From Dromiciops gliroides (taxonomy: Eukaryota > Chordata > Mammalia > Microbiotheria > Microbiotheriidae): a stretch of 64,000 nucleotides of DNA. The stretch covers positions 3,280,889-3,344,888 of the forward strand of contig NC_057867.1 in assembly GCF_019393635.1 (NCBI RefSeq), written 5' to 3'. Under the pieces are notes generated by a model. It was given only the letters and a program-made list of their open reading frames with translations. It was not told where the DNA came from and ran no database searches. The position numbers were made by a program, and so were the translations under genes. Positions within the stretch are counted from its first letter, which is position 1. Each line of letters begins with the position of its first letter. Below are positions 51,616 through 63,190 of the stretch, one piece after another.

Positions 51616-52255
51616 CTTAACCTCTCAAGTCCTTTCCCAGGCCTCACCCCTGCACTAGCCACACTCTCTTTCCCCATCTTTATTCACCCCTTGGTGAACC
51701 AGTTCAACTCTACACAGTTATCCATTCCATATCCCAGTTTCTGCATATCTTGTGTTGGCAAAAGAAATTAAATAGGAATTTTAAGGGAGTTTTATGGACG
51801 TCACAGAAGACACAAAAAGTCCAGCAGATGACACAGAGCCTATGACCAAAAACTTAACTCAAATTTTACAAAAAGGCAATGTAAAAGAAAGAAAAAATTC
51901 AGACTTCTCTGGTATGAAGGGAGAGTCAAACATTTTTTTCTTGGATTTTTTAGCTCGAGGGTGCGCCATACTCCTAACCCAAGATGTGGCAGGAATAACT
52001 GGACTGTCTTAATCTTTTGAGTCCCTGGCCCCCTTATCATTTCACTGGTTGCTGCTATTGTTCACCCCTGTCAAGCTTCTTCAGCCTGAGGTCACTCCTG
52101 ACATCGGTCAACTTTTCCCCTTGTCCCCACCCCCCCAACATGCTTCTAAATAGAGGTGAAGAAAATCATACAATGATTCTGATTGGGTCCACTACAAATT
52201 TGTTATGCAATAGCAACAGGGACCCTGCTGCTAGGCAATTCTCCCTTACTAACTC
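51616..52255. other. Intergenic, no gene
   Basis: Pyrimidine-rich L2-like pieces on both sides; an A-rich stretch at 51760-51900 has no recognisable coding function. Confidence 0.4.
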
Positions 52256-52261
52256 ACTTAT

Positions 52262-52515
52262 GGCAGCTGGGTGGAGCAGTGGATAACGTGCTATGCCTGA
52301 GTCAGGGAGACCTGAGTTCCAATCGTGGCTATGTGACCCTGGAGAAGTCACTTAACCTTCTGTTTGCTTCAGTTTATTCAGCTGTAAAATGGGGGTGATA
52401 ATAGTGCCTACCTCCCAGGGTTGTTGTGAGGATCCAATGAGATAATCAATGTAAAGTATTTAGCACAGTGCCTGGCACATAGTAGGCACTATATAAATGT
52501 TAGCTGTTATGAGTA
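52262..52515 (+). repeat. Full-length MIR/MAR-type core SINE
   Basis: tRNA-like head ggcagctgggtggagcagtg, core cagctgtaaaatgggggtga, cagggttgttgtgaggatcc and LINE-type end cacagtgcctggcacatag with agtaggcactatataaatg. Confidence 0.8.
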
Positions 52516-53090
52516 CTGTTATCCCACTTACCACAGTAGCCCTCCAAATCTTTTCATCCCTTCTCCAACCTCCTATGACTCCCCTGCTCCCAATCCTCTC
52601 ACCTTAGGACTTTGCTTCATATTTTACTGAAAAAAGATTCTGGCCATTCCTGAGAGTTCCCTCTTCTCCCCTTCTCCTTATTTCACATCACCCAGGTACC
52701 TTCTTTTACCATGTCCTTCACCCTGTCTCCCAGGATGAGGTGGGCCTTCTCCTTGTTAAGGTAAACCTGGCTACATACACAAATGACCCCCGTTCCATCT
52801 TGGTTCCTCCTCTAACAAGCCCACTTATTTCCAATCTCTCCCTGTCCACGGCTGCCCCTTTCTACTACTGCCTAAAAATATGCCCACATCCCTCCCCTCT
52901 ATCCTCAAACAACCTTCGCTCACTCCTTCCACTCCCACTATCATCCCATGTTTCTGCTGCCTTTTGTGGCTAAACTCCTTGAGAAGGCTGTCTATACCAG
53001 ATGCTTCCACTTGGGCTCTTCTTACAATCTAGCTCCTGATCTCATCATTCCATTGAAATGGGTCTCTCTTCAAAGTGCCCCATGATATCT
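52516..53090 (+). mobile_element. L2/CR1-like LINE remnant
   Basis: Pyrimidine-rich sense fragment: actccttgagaaggctgtct, tcttacaatctagctcctga, ctcttcaaagtgccccatga. Broken frames. Confidence 0.5.
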
Positions 53091-53508
53091 TTTTAAATTA
53101 ATTAAATTTATTTTATTTTTCTATTCATGGAACAAAACAAGCCTTTCCATGACACAGGACAATAAAAAAGAGAATTTGCACGTGAAACTTCAAATCTACT
53201 ATTTCCCCTAAAGATACAACAAAGTAATCATGTAAGTTTATTTTCCCCTCCCCCCCAGAGATGGCTACCATTAGACATATGTGTATATATGTACACACTT
53301 ATGGAAAATGATTCTATACATACTTCTAGTTCTCAATTCTTTCTCTGGATGCAGATAACATCTTTCTTCATATGTCCTTTATTTTTAATTTGTATATTTA
53401 TAATAGTCAAAATGACATTCACTCAAAGTCATTCTTTTAAACAATATTGCTGTTTTCTTGGTTCTGTTCACTGCGCTTTTCATCAATTCATTCAAGTCTT
53501 TCCATGCT

Positions 53509-53660
53509 CTTTTTTTTTTTTTTGGATGAGGCAACTGGGGTTAAGTGACTTGCCCAGGGTCACACAGCCAGTAAGTGTCAAGGGTCTGAGGCCAGATTTG
53601 AACTCAGGTCCTCCTGAATCCAGGGCCAGTGCTCTATCCACTGTGCCAACTAACTGCCCC
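53509..53660 (-). mobile_element. CORE-type marsupial SINE
   Basis: Flanked by tttccatgct (53499-53508, 53661-53670). Confidence 0.9.
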
Positions 53661-53698
53661 TTTCCATGCTTTTTAAAATAATTGAGCTCATCCTTTCT

Positions 53699-53762
53699 TT
53701 TTTTTTTTTCTTTTTAGTGAGGCAATTGGGGTTAAGTGACTTGCCCAGGGTCACACAGCTAG
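53699..53762 (-). mobile_element. 5'-truncated CORE-type SINE
   Basis: Only the 3' third of the SINE (T-run, gaggcaattggggttaagtg, cacacagctag), flanked by tgagctcatcctttct / tgagctcatcttttct. Confidence 0.88.
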
Positions 53763-53911
53763 TGAGCTCATCTTTTCTTATAGCGGAGTGGTATTTCATC
53801 ACAACTATACGATACAACTTGCTCAGCCACTCCCCAGTTGATGGGCATCCCTGCAATTTCTAGTTCTTTGCCACAAAAAAAAGAGCTGCTATAAACATCC
53901 TATTCACATTT

Positions 53912-54044
53912 GGGGGGGGGCATTAAGCATTTATTAAAAAGTAAAGAGAGACCACGTGGAGTTCAGAAAGATAGGAAAGCCTAGCTAGGATCTACAGCAG
54001 AGAGAGGAGAAAAGGCTGCCTTCACCTACGAGTCCCAGGCCACC
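53912..54044 (-). mobile_element. 133-bp insert with antisense AATAAA, origin unknown
   Basis: Interrupts the L1 and is flanked by atcctattcacattt / atcccattcacattt (15 bp). Begins with a G9 run; the minus strand carries tttttaataaatgcttaatg near its end, like the 3' end of a polyadenylated transcript or LTR. Confidence 0.6.
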
Positions 54045-54156
54045 ATCCCATTCACATTTAAAGTTATTATTGCTATTCACAAATTTCCTTCCATCTTATT
54101 TTTACTATTTTCTTTCTCTTTTTACCCTATCCCTGTTACCTTTTCAATCTAATCTC

Positions 54157-54262
54157 AATCCATACACCCCTCCAAAAGTCCCCCTATCGTCTCCCCCCAC
54201 CCTCCCAAATCCCAATCCATATGCCCCTCTAAAAGTCCCTCCCCCACGCTGTCCCCCAGTTT
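54157..54262. repeat. Two-copy tandem repeat, unit about 55 bp
   Basis: caatccatacacccctccaa and caatccatatgcccctctaa head two similar C-rich units with shared aaaagtcccc. Confidence 0.65.
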
Positions 54263-54944
54263 TCTCACCTTTCTACATGTTCAGAAGACTTCTACACCCT
54301 TCCACACTTTAAAACCTACTTCCCAAGACAGTTCCTCCATGAAACTTTCCCTTATTTTCTGTAACATTAATAACTTTCTTTTTTTAGATCTCACATGTAT
54401 TACCCAATGATCTCTTAACTGCCAAATCCAAAGGCCTTTTCTCAATCTGAATTCTCCTTGACTTCTCTGCAACCTTTGACTCTCTCAATCACTCTCTCCT
54501 CTTTTCTCTCTAGGTTTTCAGGACACACTTCTCTCCTGGTTCTCCTCCCACCTCTCTGACCCATCCTTCTCCATCTAGTCTGCTGGATCATCCTCCATAT
54601 CACATCCTCTACTTTACATATCCCTCAGGGTTCTGTCCTGGAGCCCCCTTCTCTTCCCCTCAATCTACTTCACTTGGTTATGTCATCATTTCCCAAAGAT
54701 TTCATTACCATCTCTATGCTGATGACTCTCAGATCTACCTATCCTGCCCCAATCTCTGCTGACTTTCAATCTCTCATCACCAGCTGCCTTTCAGAATCTT
54801 GAACCAGATGTCCAGCAGACATCTTAAACTCTACATGTCCAAAACTGAACTCATGATCTTGCACCCCAAACCATCCTCCCTTCTAAAGTCCCATAAGTCG
54901 AGGGCACCAAGTCCCATCTTCCACAGGAAGCCTTTTACAATCTC

Positions 54945-55111
54945 GTTTTTTTGTTTGTTTGTTTGTTTGTTTTTGTGAGGCAATTGGGGTTAAGTGACTT
55001 GCCCAGGGTCACCCAGCTAGTAAGTGTTAAGTGTCTTCGGTCAGATTTGAACTCAGGTCCTCCTGAATCCAGGGCCGGTGCTCTATCCACTGCTCCACCT
55101 AGCTGACCCTC
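54945..55111 (-). mobile_element. CORE-type marsupial SINE
   Basis: Flanked by acaatctc (54937-54944, 55112-55119); preceded by (GTTT)n. Confidence 0.88.
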
Positions 55112-55178
55112 ACAATCTCTTTTAAATTCTAGTGTCTTCCCTCTGTTGATTTTACATCTTGTTTGTACATAGTTCTTT

Positions 55179-55312
55179 TTTTAAATAAAGTATTTTATTT
55201 ATTTATTTTTTCCATTACATGTAAAGATAGTTCTCAACTTTTGTTTATACAAGCTTTCCAATTTTAGATTTTTCTCCCTCCCCCTCCCCTAGACAGCAGG
55301 TAATCTGATATA

Positions 55313-55353
<41 letters not shown>

Positions 55354-55835
55354 ACATTAAACATATTTCTGCATTAGTCATGTTATAAGAGAAAAATCAG
55401 AGCAATGAGGAAAAACCTCAAAAAAGAAAAACAACAGCACCAAAAACAAAAGAAATAGTATGGTCCATTCAGCATCTATACTCCACAGTTCTTTTGTTTT
55501 TTTTCCCTGGATTTGGAGATCCTCTTCTATCATGAGTTCCCTGGAACCCTTCTGTACCACTGCATTGGTGAGAAGAATCTAGTCCGTCACAGTAGATCAA
55601 CACTCAATGTTGATGATACTGTGTACAATGTTCTTCAGGTTCTGCTCATCTCACTCATCATCAGCCCACACAAGACCCTCCAGGTTTCTCTGAACTCCTG
55701 CTCATCGTTTCTTACAGCACAATAGTATTCCATTACATTCATATACCACAACTTGTCCAGCCATTCCCCAATTGATGGGCATCCCCTCAACTTCCAATTC
55801 CTTGCCACCACATAAAGAGCAGCTATAAATATTTT
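55179..55835 (-). mobile_element. 5'-truncated L1 inserted in L2
   Basis: Antisense L1 3' region with attacatgtaaagatagttc, cattgatgggcatcccctca-type end; 17-bp duplication tttgtacatagttcttt (55162-55178, 55836-55852). The L2 reads through when it is removed. Contains a (TA)n run at 55316-55350. Confidence 0.88.
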
Positions 55836-56165
55836 TTGTACATAGTTCTTTATGTGTTGGCTCCCCTGTTAGACTGGGAGCTCCTTGAGGGCAGGACTGT
55901 CTTTTGCCTTTCTTTGTATCCTTAGCACTTAGCACAGTGTCTGGCACATAATAGCTCAATAAATGTCTGTTGACTGACTGGCCCAAATTTTTTCATCAAA
56001 ATATATGCCAAGGTTCTCAGCTGAGAGGATGGGGGAAGGGGTACCATGGGAAGTTGGAGGAAGGATGAAAAGGTTTGGAAAAGTTGCTATGATGAGTGAG
56101 ATGGTAAACAGATTAAGGGGAATGTCTTGCTGTATCAAGAGCTCCATTGAGATTATGTAACATAA

Positions 56166-56314
56166 GGGGCAGCTAGGTGGCACATTGGATAAAGCATGGC
56201 CCTGGATTCAGGAGTACCTGAGTTCAAATCCGACCTCAGACACTTGACACTTACTAGCTGTGTGACCCTGGGCAAGTCACTTAACTCCCATAGCCCCGGA
56301 AAAAAAAAAAGAGA
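56166..56314 (+). mobile_element. CORE-type marsupial SINE
   Basis: Flanked by a 17-bp duplication gagattatgtaacataa (56149-56165, 56315-56331). Confidence 0.93.
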
Positions 56315-56359
56315 GAGATTATGTAACATAAATTTGTAGAGGACCCAGTCAGCATGGTT

Positions 56360-57775
56360 TTGATTTTTCTCCAGCTCTGTTAAGCAGCACGTGAATACAA
56401 CTGAAGTCCCCTTCCCTCTCTCCACTCTCTCAGTGATCTTATCAGCTTCACTGGGTTCAATCATGCAACTGACTCCCAAATGTATATAGTCAGCCAGTCC
56501 TACATCAACAACTGCTTGCTGGACATCTTCACATGGTTGTCCTGTGATCATCTCAAAATCAACATGTCCAAAACAGAACTCAGTATCTTTTTTTTTGTTT
56601 TGTTTTTTTCCACTGATCAAACTCTTTATTTCTTTTAAGTAATAAATATTTTTAGTTTTAGTTTTGGGTTCCAATTTTTATTCCTCATTCCCTCCCTTCC
56701 CTCCCTCTTCCTTGAGGCAGTAAGCAATCAGATATGGGTTATACAGTAAAATTATGTAAAACATGACCATATTAGTCATGTTGTACAAGAAACCTTGAAT
56801 AAAAGAAAAAAAATGAAGGAATGTGAAAAATAGCATGCTTCAGTCTGTGTTCCATCAATATAAGTTGTTTCTTTGGAGATGGATAGTATGTTTCATCCAT
56901 AGTCCTTTGGGATTGTCTTAGATCATTGTATTGCTGAGAATAGTTACGTCTTTCACAGTTCTTCATCCAACAATATTGCTGTCTCTGTGCACAACGTTCT
57001 ATTGGTTCTGCTCACTTAAAACAGTTCATACAAGTCTTTCCAGGCCTTTCTGAAATAATTCTGCTTGTTATTTCTTATTGCACAATAATATTCCATCACC
57101 ATCCTATACCACAGCTTGTTTAGTCATTCCTTAATTGATGGGCATTCTTTTGATTTCCAATTCTTAGCCACCACAAAAAGAGCTGCTATCAATATTTTTG
57201 TACAAATAGGTCTCTTTCTCTTTTGGAGGATCTCTTTGGGGGTAGAAACCTAGCAGTGGTATTGCTGGATCAAAGGGTATGCACAGTTCTCTAGCCCTTT
57301 GGGCACAGTTCCAAATTGCTCCCCAGAATGGTTGGATCTTGAATTCAGTATCTTTCTCCCAAACCTACCCTTCTTCCTAATTTCCCTATTCATCTCAAGC
57401 CTATGAGCATCTTAGTCACCTAGGTTCCCAACCTTGACCTCATCCTTGACCATGCTCTCCTTCCTGAACTCTCTCCTATCCAAGTTGCCAAGTCTCACTT
57501 TCACACCTCTCCTACCTCCACAACAGTTTTCAATTTTTCATCTCCTTTCTTTTCACTTGAATGAGTGCCCCCTTCATCCTCTTGCTTGGACTATTGCAGT
57601 AGCCTCCTAATGATTTCCCTGTCTCCTGCCTCTTCCCTCTGTAACCCATCCCTCACAAAGCTGTCAAACTGATCTCCTTAAATCACAGGCCTGGGTCAAG
57701 AACTCTGGTGGCTTCCTAAATATAACTCCTCTGTCATCTCAAGCCTTTCACAATCTGGTTTCACATTGCTCCCTC
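56360..57775 (+). mobile_element. L2 element (split by L1)
   Basis: Left part ends atgtccaaaacagaactcag; right part continues tctcccaaacctacccttct, cttgcttggactattgcagt and agctgtcaaactgatctcct, typical L2 3' half. Confidence 0.7.
56590..57345 (-). mobile_element. 5'-truncated L1 inserted in L2
   Basis: T-run at the left, then antisense L1 3' sequence to cagaatggttggatcttg; flanked by aactcagtatcttt / aattcagtatcttt. Confidence 0.85.
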
Positions 57776-57782
57776 TCATGGC

Positions 57783-57895
57783 AGTCAGTCAACGGACAAT
57801 TCTTTTTGAAGCACTTACTATGTCCCAAGCACTGTGCTAAATGCCGAGAATACAGAGATAGTTAAAAAACAAACAAACCCCCAAACAAACCGAAA
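57783..57895 (+). repeat. Ancient dispersed repeat fragment (unassigned class)
   Basis: gaagcacttactatgtccca, agcactgtgctaaatgccga, then an A/C-rich tail. Confidence 0.5.
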
Positions 57896-58159
57896 ACCTT
57901 TGTTCTTACATTCTTTGGTTTTGCTTTGAATATTTTATTCTCTAATTCGGGTTTACCATGTGCTCTTTGTATTTCTTCCCACCCCCATCCCCCATTAGTC
58001 ATGTTGTGAAAGAAAACATAGACAAAAAACCTCAAGAGAAATAAAGTAAAAAAAAAAATGATGCTTCAAATCTGTATTCAGATACCATTGGTTCTTTTTC
58101 TGGGGATGAATTGCATTTTTCATCATAACTCCTTCAGAGGGCTCTTGGATCACTGGATT

Positions 58160-58624
58160 TGTAAGAAAATAATGGGCTTTGCCAATGCCCAAAGGTCCCA
58201 GATTAATTTGATTGACTGACTTGGCTGATTAACGTATTTAAAGTTAATTCAATTGAAACCACACCTGCCTGACTCTGAAGAGGGTGTGTTCTCAGAGACT
58301 GTGACCTCAACACGGGACCACCCTCAAGTCCAGTGAACCAATGGATTTGGGTGATGCTGGCCATGTGGAAGTGGCCCAAACAGGCTCTTGGTGGCAGAGG
58401 ACTCTTGGAAGAAGCAGGCCAGGCTGAACTCTTATCTCTCCTCTGGGGTAGATAGGTTTCTTAACTTTCTGAACTCCATGTGTTCTCTCTTTACTATGTT
58501 TTAATAGATACTTATTGCCCAAAAACTGTTGCTAAAGCTTCTGATTTATAAGTAAACCCTGGCTAGCTTTCTCTACACTTGTGACAGGAATAAGGCGACC
58601 ACACATTAGATTTTAAACGTCACA
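58160..58624. mobile_element. Solo LTR of an endogenous retrovirus-like element
   Basis: 465 bp starting TGTAAGAAAATAATGGG and ending TTTTAAACGTCACA (TGT...ACA), flanked by gatt (58156-58159, 58625-58628), with L1 sequence continuing on both sides. No internal gag, pol or env region. The family is not recognised. Confidence 0.75.
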
Positions 58625-58911
58625 GATTGCTGAGAATAGCTAAGTCATTCGTAGCTGATCAGCTGACAATATTGCTGTTACTTTGTACACAGTACATATC
58701 ACTTTGCATCAGCTCAGGGAAATCTTTCCATGTTTTTCTGAGAACATCCTGCTCGTCATTTCTTATAGCACAATAGTTTTCCATCATAATCACATAGTGC
58801 AATTTGTTCAGTCATTCCCCAGTTGGCGGGTATCCCCTCAATTTCCAATTCTTTGCCACCAGAAAAGAGCTGCTATAAATATTTTTGTACCTATAGGTCC
58901 TTTTCCTTTTT

Positions 58912-59074
58912 TTTTTTTTTTCTTTTTCTTTTTTTTAGTGAGGCAATTGGGGTTAAGTGACTTGCCCAGGGTCACACAGCTAGTAAGTGTTAAGTGTCTG
59001 AGGCCGGATTTGAACTCAGGTACTCCTGACTCCAGGGCCGGTACTCTATCCACTGCGCCACCTAGCTGCTCCCC
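58912..59074 (-). mobile_element. CORE-type marsupial SINE
   Basis: Flanked by a 16-bp duplication ggtccttttccttttt (58896-58911, 59075-59090). Confidence 0.92.
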
Positions 59075-59323
59075 GGTCCTTTTCCTTTTTGTTTTTTTGT
59101 TTCCAATCTCTTTTTGGATACAGATCTAGTAGTGGTATTGCTGGGTCAAAGAGTATACATTGTTTTATCGCTCTCTCGGCATAGTTCCAAATTGCTCTAC
59201 AGAATGATTGAATCAATTTACAATTCCACCAACAGTGCATTAATGTCTCATTTTCTCCACATCCTCTCCAACATTTGTCATTTTCATTTTCTGTCCTATT
59301 AGCCAATCTAATAGTTATGAGGT

Positions 59324-59491
59324 GGGGCAGCTAGGTGGCCCAGTGGATAGAACATCGGCCCTAGAGTCAGAAGGACCTGAGTTCAAATCCAGCTTCAGAC
59401 ACTTAACACTTACTAGCTGTGTGACCCTAGGCAAGTCACTTAACCCCAATTGCCTCACAAAAAAACAAAACAAAACAAAACAAAAAACCTC
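59324..59491 (+). mobile_element. CORE-type marsupial SINE
   Basis: Flanked by a 16-bp duplication ctaatagttatgaggt (59308-59323, 59492-59507); tail is (AAAAC)n. Confidence 0.93.
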
Positions 59492-59549
59492 CTAATAGTT
59501 ATGAGGTAGTTTGTGGAGAAGTAAACAAGAGCTCAGTGTAGCTGGACCA

Positions 59550-59765
59550 TAAATTTGGTGGATGGGAGAACAAGAAGACAGTAAAGGTAGGAAGGGACCA
59601 GGTTATGAAGTGCTTCAAATGTCAGAGTACTTTGTATTTGATCCTGGAAATACTAGGGAACTGCTGGAGCTCATGGGAATGGGGGTGGGGAGAGGTGACA
59701 TGGTCTTTAGAAAATTCAACTTGGAAGCTGAATGGAGGATGGATTCAGGTGGGGCAGAGACTTAA
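59550..59765 (+). repeat. Ancient dispersed repeat fragment (unassigned class)
   Basis: aggaagggaccaggttatga, tactttgtatttgatcctgg, aggtgacatggtctttag: 3' part of the family at 50400. Confidence 0.5.
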
Positions 59766-59779
59766 GGCCTTGGTCCAAA

Positions 59780-60140
59780 GGTCATTGCAATATGTGCTCT
59801 ATGCTCCAGCCAAACTGTTCCGTAATGACGTTCTGTTTCCTGTCTCTCTTGCCTGGAATGCTCTTAGGCTTCATCTCTGCTTTTTGGAAGCCTTACCTTT
59901 CTTCAAAGCTCACTTCAAATGCTGCTGCCTACACCAAGCCCCTTTCCCTACCCAGTGGGGAGCACTCATTTCCCCCACCAAGATTACTTCATGTGTACTT
60001 TATGGAGACTCAAGTTTTATCTGTGTATATGTCCCCTGCCTCACACTCAAATGAATGTAAACTCTTTGAGGGTAGGGACTGTTTTACCTTTGCTCCTAGC
60101 CCAGGGCCTGGCACTTAGCAGGCACCAAATCAGTCCTAAG
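59780..60140 (+). mobile_element. L2 3' end
   Basis: cttgcctggaatgctcttag, caaagctcacttcaaatgct, aaactctttgagggtaggga, ggcctggcacttagcaggca. Confidence 0.7.
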
Positions 60141-61720
60141 GGGCAGGGGCAAGATTTGCATGCAGGCCTTTCTGGCTTCAAATCAGGCATTCTTTCTATC
60201 CTGCCCCTTTCATAGCTTCCCTTCAACATACAAACATGCCAAATGTCTGGTGACACAAGAAAAAGATCAAGGCAGGCTCAGGAGCAGTCTCCCTTTGTGT
60301 GCTCACAATTCTTGCCTAAAGATTAAGTGGGTAAAAGTTGGGGAAAGAGGTGGGCCATTTCCTCAATGAATGTGCAGTGAACTGGAGGAAATACAGAGCT
60401 CAGCCACCTCGTGGGTCTTGCCCTCCTGAATATTACAGAAAAGAGCACCTGAGCCATGGGAGCCCAGCAAGCGATGGAATCCAAGGAGGATACAGGGATC
60501 AGGAAAGATGCTCTTGAGGAGCTGTAGAAACCTAAAGGGCTGACTAAGGCTGAGTGTGGTGAGCTGGAGGGAGGTAAGAGCACGGGCCAAAGCAGAAGCA
60601 CAAAAGGGCCAGGGATGGGCGAGGGCTAGGAAATCCTCCAACATGGCTGGAGCAAGAAGTGGGTGAGATCAGAGAGAACGTCCCACAAAGGAGACAACGG
60701 ATGAGGAACTGATCCCAAAGAGCTTTGGGCATTTGCACAGGGCCACACGGGTAATTCAAGGCAGAGGTGGCCCTGCTCATTTCCTCATGCCCAACAAATT
60801 CCTTCTACCAGTCTACCTCTCTTGGAAGACTTAAGGAGAATACCGAGCTTTCAAACACAGGTGGCAGCCACATGGTACCACTAGCAAAGTAGAGTCAAGA
60901 GGAAGAGCAATTTAGTCTGGAACACAGAGGTGGGGGTGTCTTTTAGGCTGTCGGAGCTTGGAAGAATGGGCAGGCCCTGCAATACAGACTGAGGAAGGCC
61001 CTCAGGGCAACAGAAGAGCCAAAAGAGGCCTTTTAAGGAAGGGAGCAGACTCAAAGATTTCAGTAATAAGGGGCAAGTTAGAAGATGGTGATACAGAGGC
61101 CGGGAGTAGTGAGAACTGATGTGAGGAAAGCAAAAGGGAGGGAGTCCTTGGACCCTCTGTTGGGGCTTACCGCTTCCCTCACCATTCCCTGTTCCACATA
61201 GGGGAGTTGCTAGACAGAACAAGTAGCAGGTAGTTAAGAAGGACTGACCTCCCAATCACCCAAATGTGGCTCCGGGACCACATGCAGGAGGCTGCACTGA
61301 TAGGAGATGTGCTTCCCTCCCTTCCCTTTATCTTCAGCACACAGCACCAGGCCTAGAAGAACTTTTTGGGGGTGGCGTTCATGCTGTTTGGGGCTGAGCT
61401 AGTCTAGTGAAGCAGGTGTAGGGCCTGCGAAAATGCATATCCTTAACCTCGCCATTTCTTCAGAGCTGCTCTTACTAGGACTCAAGGTAAATTGTTCCTA
61501 AAGGGCCGTAGTTGTTTTGGGTCCCTCTCTGTGGCCTCACTTTTGTTTCATTGTACCTCAAATCTGTAGGCCACGACCTCCCATCTGATCAGATCACACT
61601 GTTTTGTTTTCTTCAGTATTTTTGCTCTGGCCAACGGGCAAGGGATTCATGTGAAAGCTTTTCATGAAGTGAACATGTCTGAAGAACACAACCCTCTGAT
61701 ATCCTGCACATTTCTACAGA
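60141..61720. other. Intergenic, no gene
   Basis: Moderately GC sequence; parts (60540-61100) resemble further copies of the unassigned dispersed family. No domain-bearing frame. Confidence 0.4.
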
Positions 61721-61721
61721 G

Positions 61722-61905
61722 AGGGACTTCAGAGTCGGAGAACCTGGGGTCAGGTCTCAGCTCTGGCACTTACCACCTGTGTGACCAGGGCCAAGTCACT
61801 TTCCCTCTCTGGGCCTCAAGTTGCTCATCTGTAAAATGAAGAAATTGGATGGCATGAACTCCAAAGCCCTTTCTTCCAGCATTACAGCCTATGAACCTAT
61901 TGGGC
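61722..61905 (+). repeat. MIR/MAR-like SINE
   Basis: ggagaacctggggtcaggtc, cttaccacctgtgtgaccag, caagttgctcatctgtaaaa, ttggatggcatgaactccaa. Confidence 0.65.
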
Positions 61906-63190
61906 TGATGTCTGAGCTCTCCCCTAATTTAGGGCTCCTACTCACTATTAGTAACATTAAGGGGATGAAGTTAAGGAAGATGCTTATTTGTTTATAGATT
62001 TTTCTTTAAATCTGCTGCCAGTACAAGGACATTTAAAAAAATAAGTAATCATTGTGAAGCAGAAAACCAAAAGCAAACTCTTTCCAAAGGGGTCTTCTCC
62101 TCCATTTTGAGGTGAGGGAAGGTGATCTAAAATGTTATGACCAGCAGTTTCTCCCCAGAAATATCTATAACCTATGAGGTATAATGTGATCTCTAGCTAA
62201 GGAGATAATTGTGGATTAGACCCCAGGTTTGAGGACAGGACTCCCTGAATATGGCATTTAGCCCAACTTTGGATGGGATATTGATGTCTGAACTCTCCTG
62301 TGGATGGTTTGCCACTTCTACAGGGAGGTGATAGATCCTGGATTCTTTTCCAAAACATTCAAGAATTTCGTTCTTGGAAGGAAGGCCTGAGAGGTCCAAC
62401 CTGTCACCAAACCAGGAGTCCCCCTCCAACAATCCTTCCTGTCCATATTAGTTCCCTTAGCGATCTTTCTGAAGATACAGCTGCTATTGCAGGTAATCCC
62501 AGCCAAGAAGAGAAGGCTTAGCCTATAGAAAAACGCAAATTGTCAGGGAAGGGTCCCTAGAATTGGAGGGGGAGGGATTGGGAAGGAGCAGGGCTAGCAC
62601 TCTGGCTGAAGGCGGCTGAAGGGAGCAGGACTTGACTTTAGTCCATTCTGCTGGAATCTTCCAAAGTCCCTAATAACCCTACCCAGTGATTTTTTTCCCT
62701 CAGTGTTCATCCTCTTTTTCCTTTTCCAAGGAAACTCGCTCCTTCCTACCTTGGCTTCAGTGATCCTGCACTCTCCTAACTTCGTTGTTCTGGAATCTTC
62801 CTAGGAAATGTCTTTTCCATCTGGTTTTTCTCTCCATTTCCCTGGCACCACAGTACTTTGGACTTTCATCACTTCATTCCTGGGTGAACTGTCACAAGTC
62901 TTCTAGCCGGTCTTACTATCTCCACTTCAAAACTGCCTTTCAAGGTCACCATCTGGCTTGACCTTCTATGTATTCCTCACCTTAGCCGACCTTATTTCCC
63001 ATTCACCCCCAGCTTTTGGGAGGCCTTGATCCTGCTTGTCTATGGATTCAAATTCGATGCCTCCATAGTATCTCACGTCTCAGAAGCCATCCTGACTAAC
63101 CCTTCCTTCCCTTCTTCCTTCCCATAATGCACCATAACTTGGCACCCCAGTCCTGCCTTTAGTCTGGGTGGTGTGTATGTCTACCTTTAC
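61906..63190. other. Intergenic, no gene recognised
   Basis: Nothing with coding signature. CpG density begins to rise after about 63200. Confidence 0.4.

Larger units (their letters stand above)
53090..54110 (-). mobile_element. L1 3' region (split by two SINEs and one other insert)
   Basis: Antisense L1: caagcctttccatgacacag, ttcattcaagtctttccatg, gcggagtggtatttcatcac, gttgatgggcatccctgca, aagagctgctataaacatcc. Confidence 0.75.
54300..55980 (+). mobile_element. L2 element, ORF2 remnant to 3' end (split by SINE and L1)
   Basis: Sense reading shows decayed reverse-transcriptase segments (QGSVLEPP, broken further on), then atgtccaaaactgaactcat, and the 3' end gactgggagctccttgaggg to ctcaataaatgtctgttgac. 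Interrupted at 54945-55111 and 55179-55835. Confidence 0.75.
57900..59530 (-). mobile_element. L1 3' region with ORF2 C-terminus (split by LTR and SINEs)
   Basis: Minus-strand frame at 59046-59306 includes NDKCWRGCGENETLMHCWWN and DPAIPLLDLYP, the conserved C-terminus of L1 ORF2. Interrupted by the solo LTR (58160) and SINEs (58912, 59324). Confidence 0.88.
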
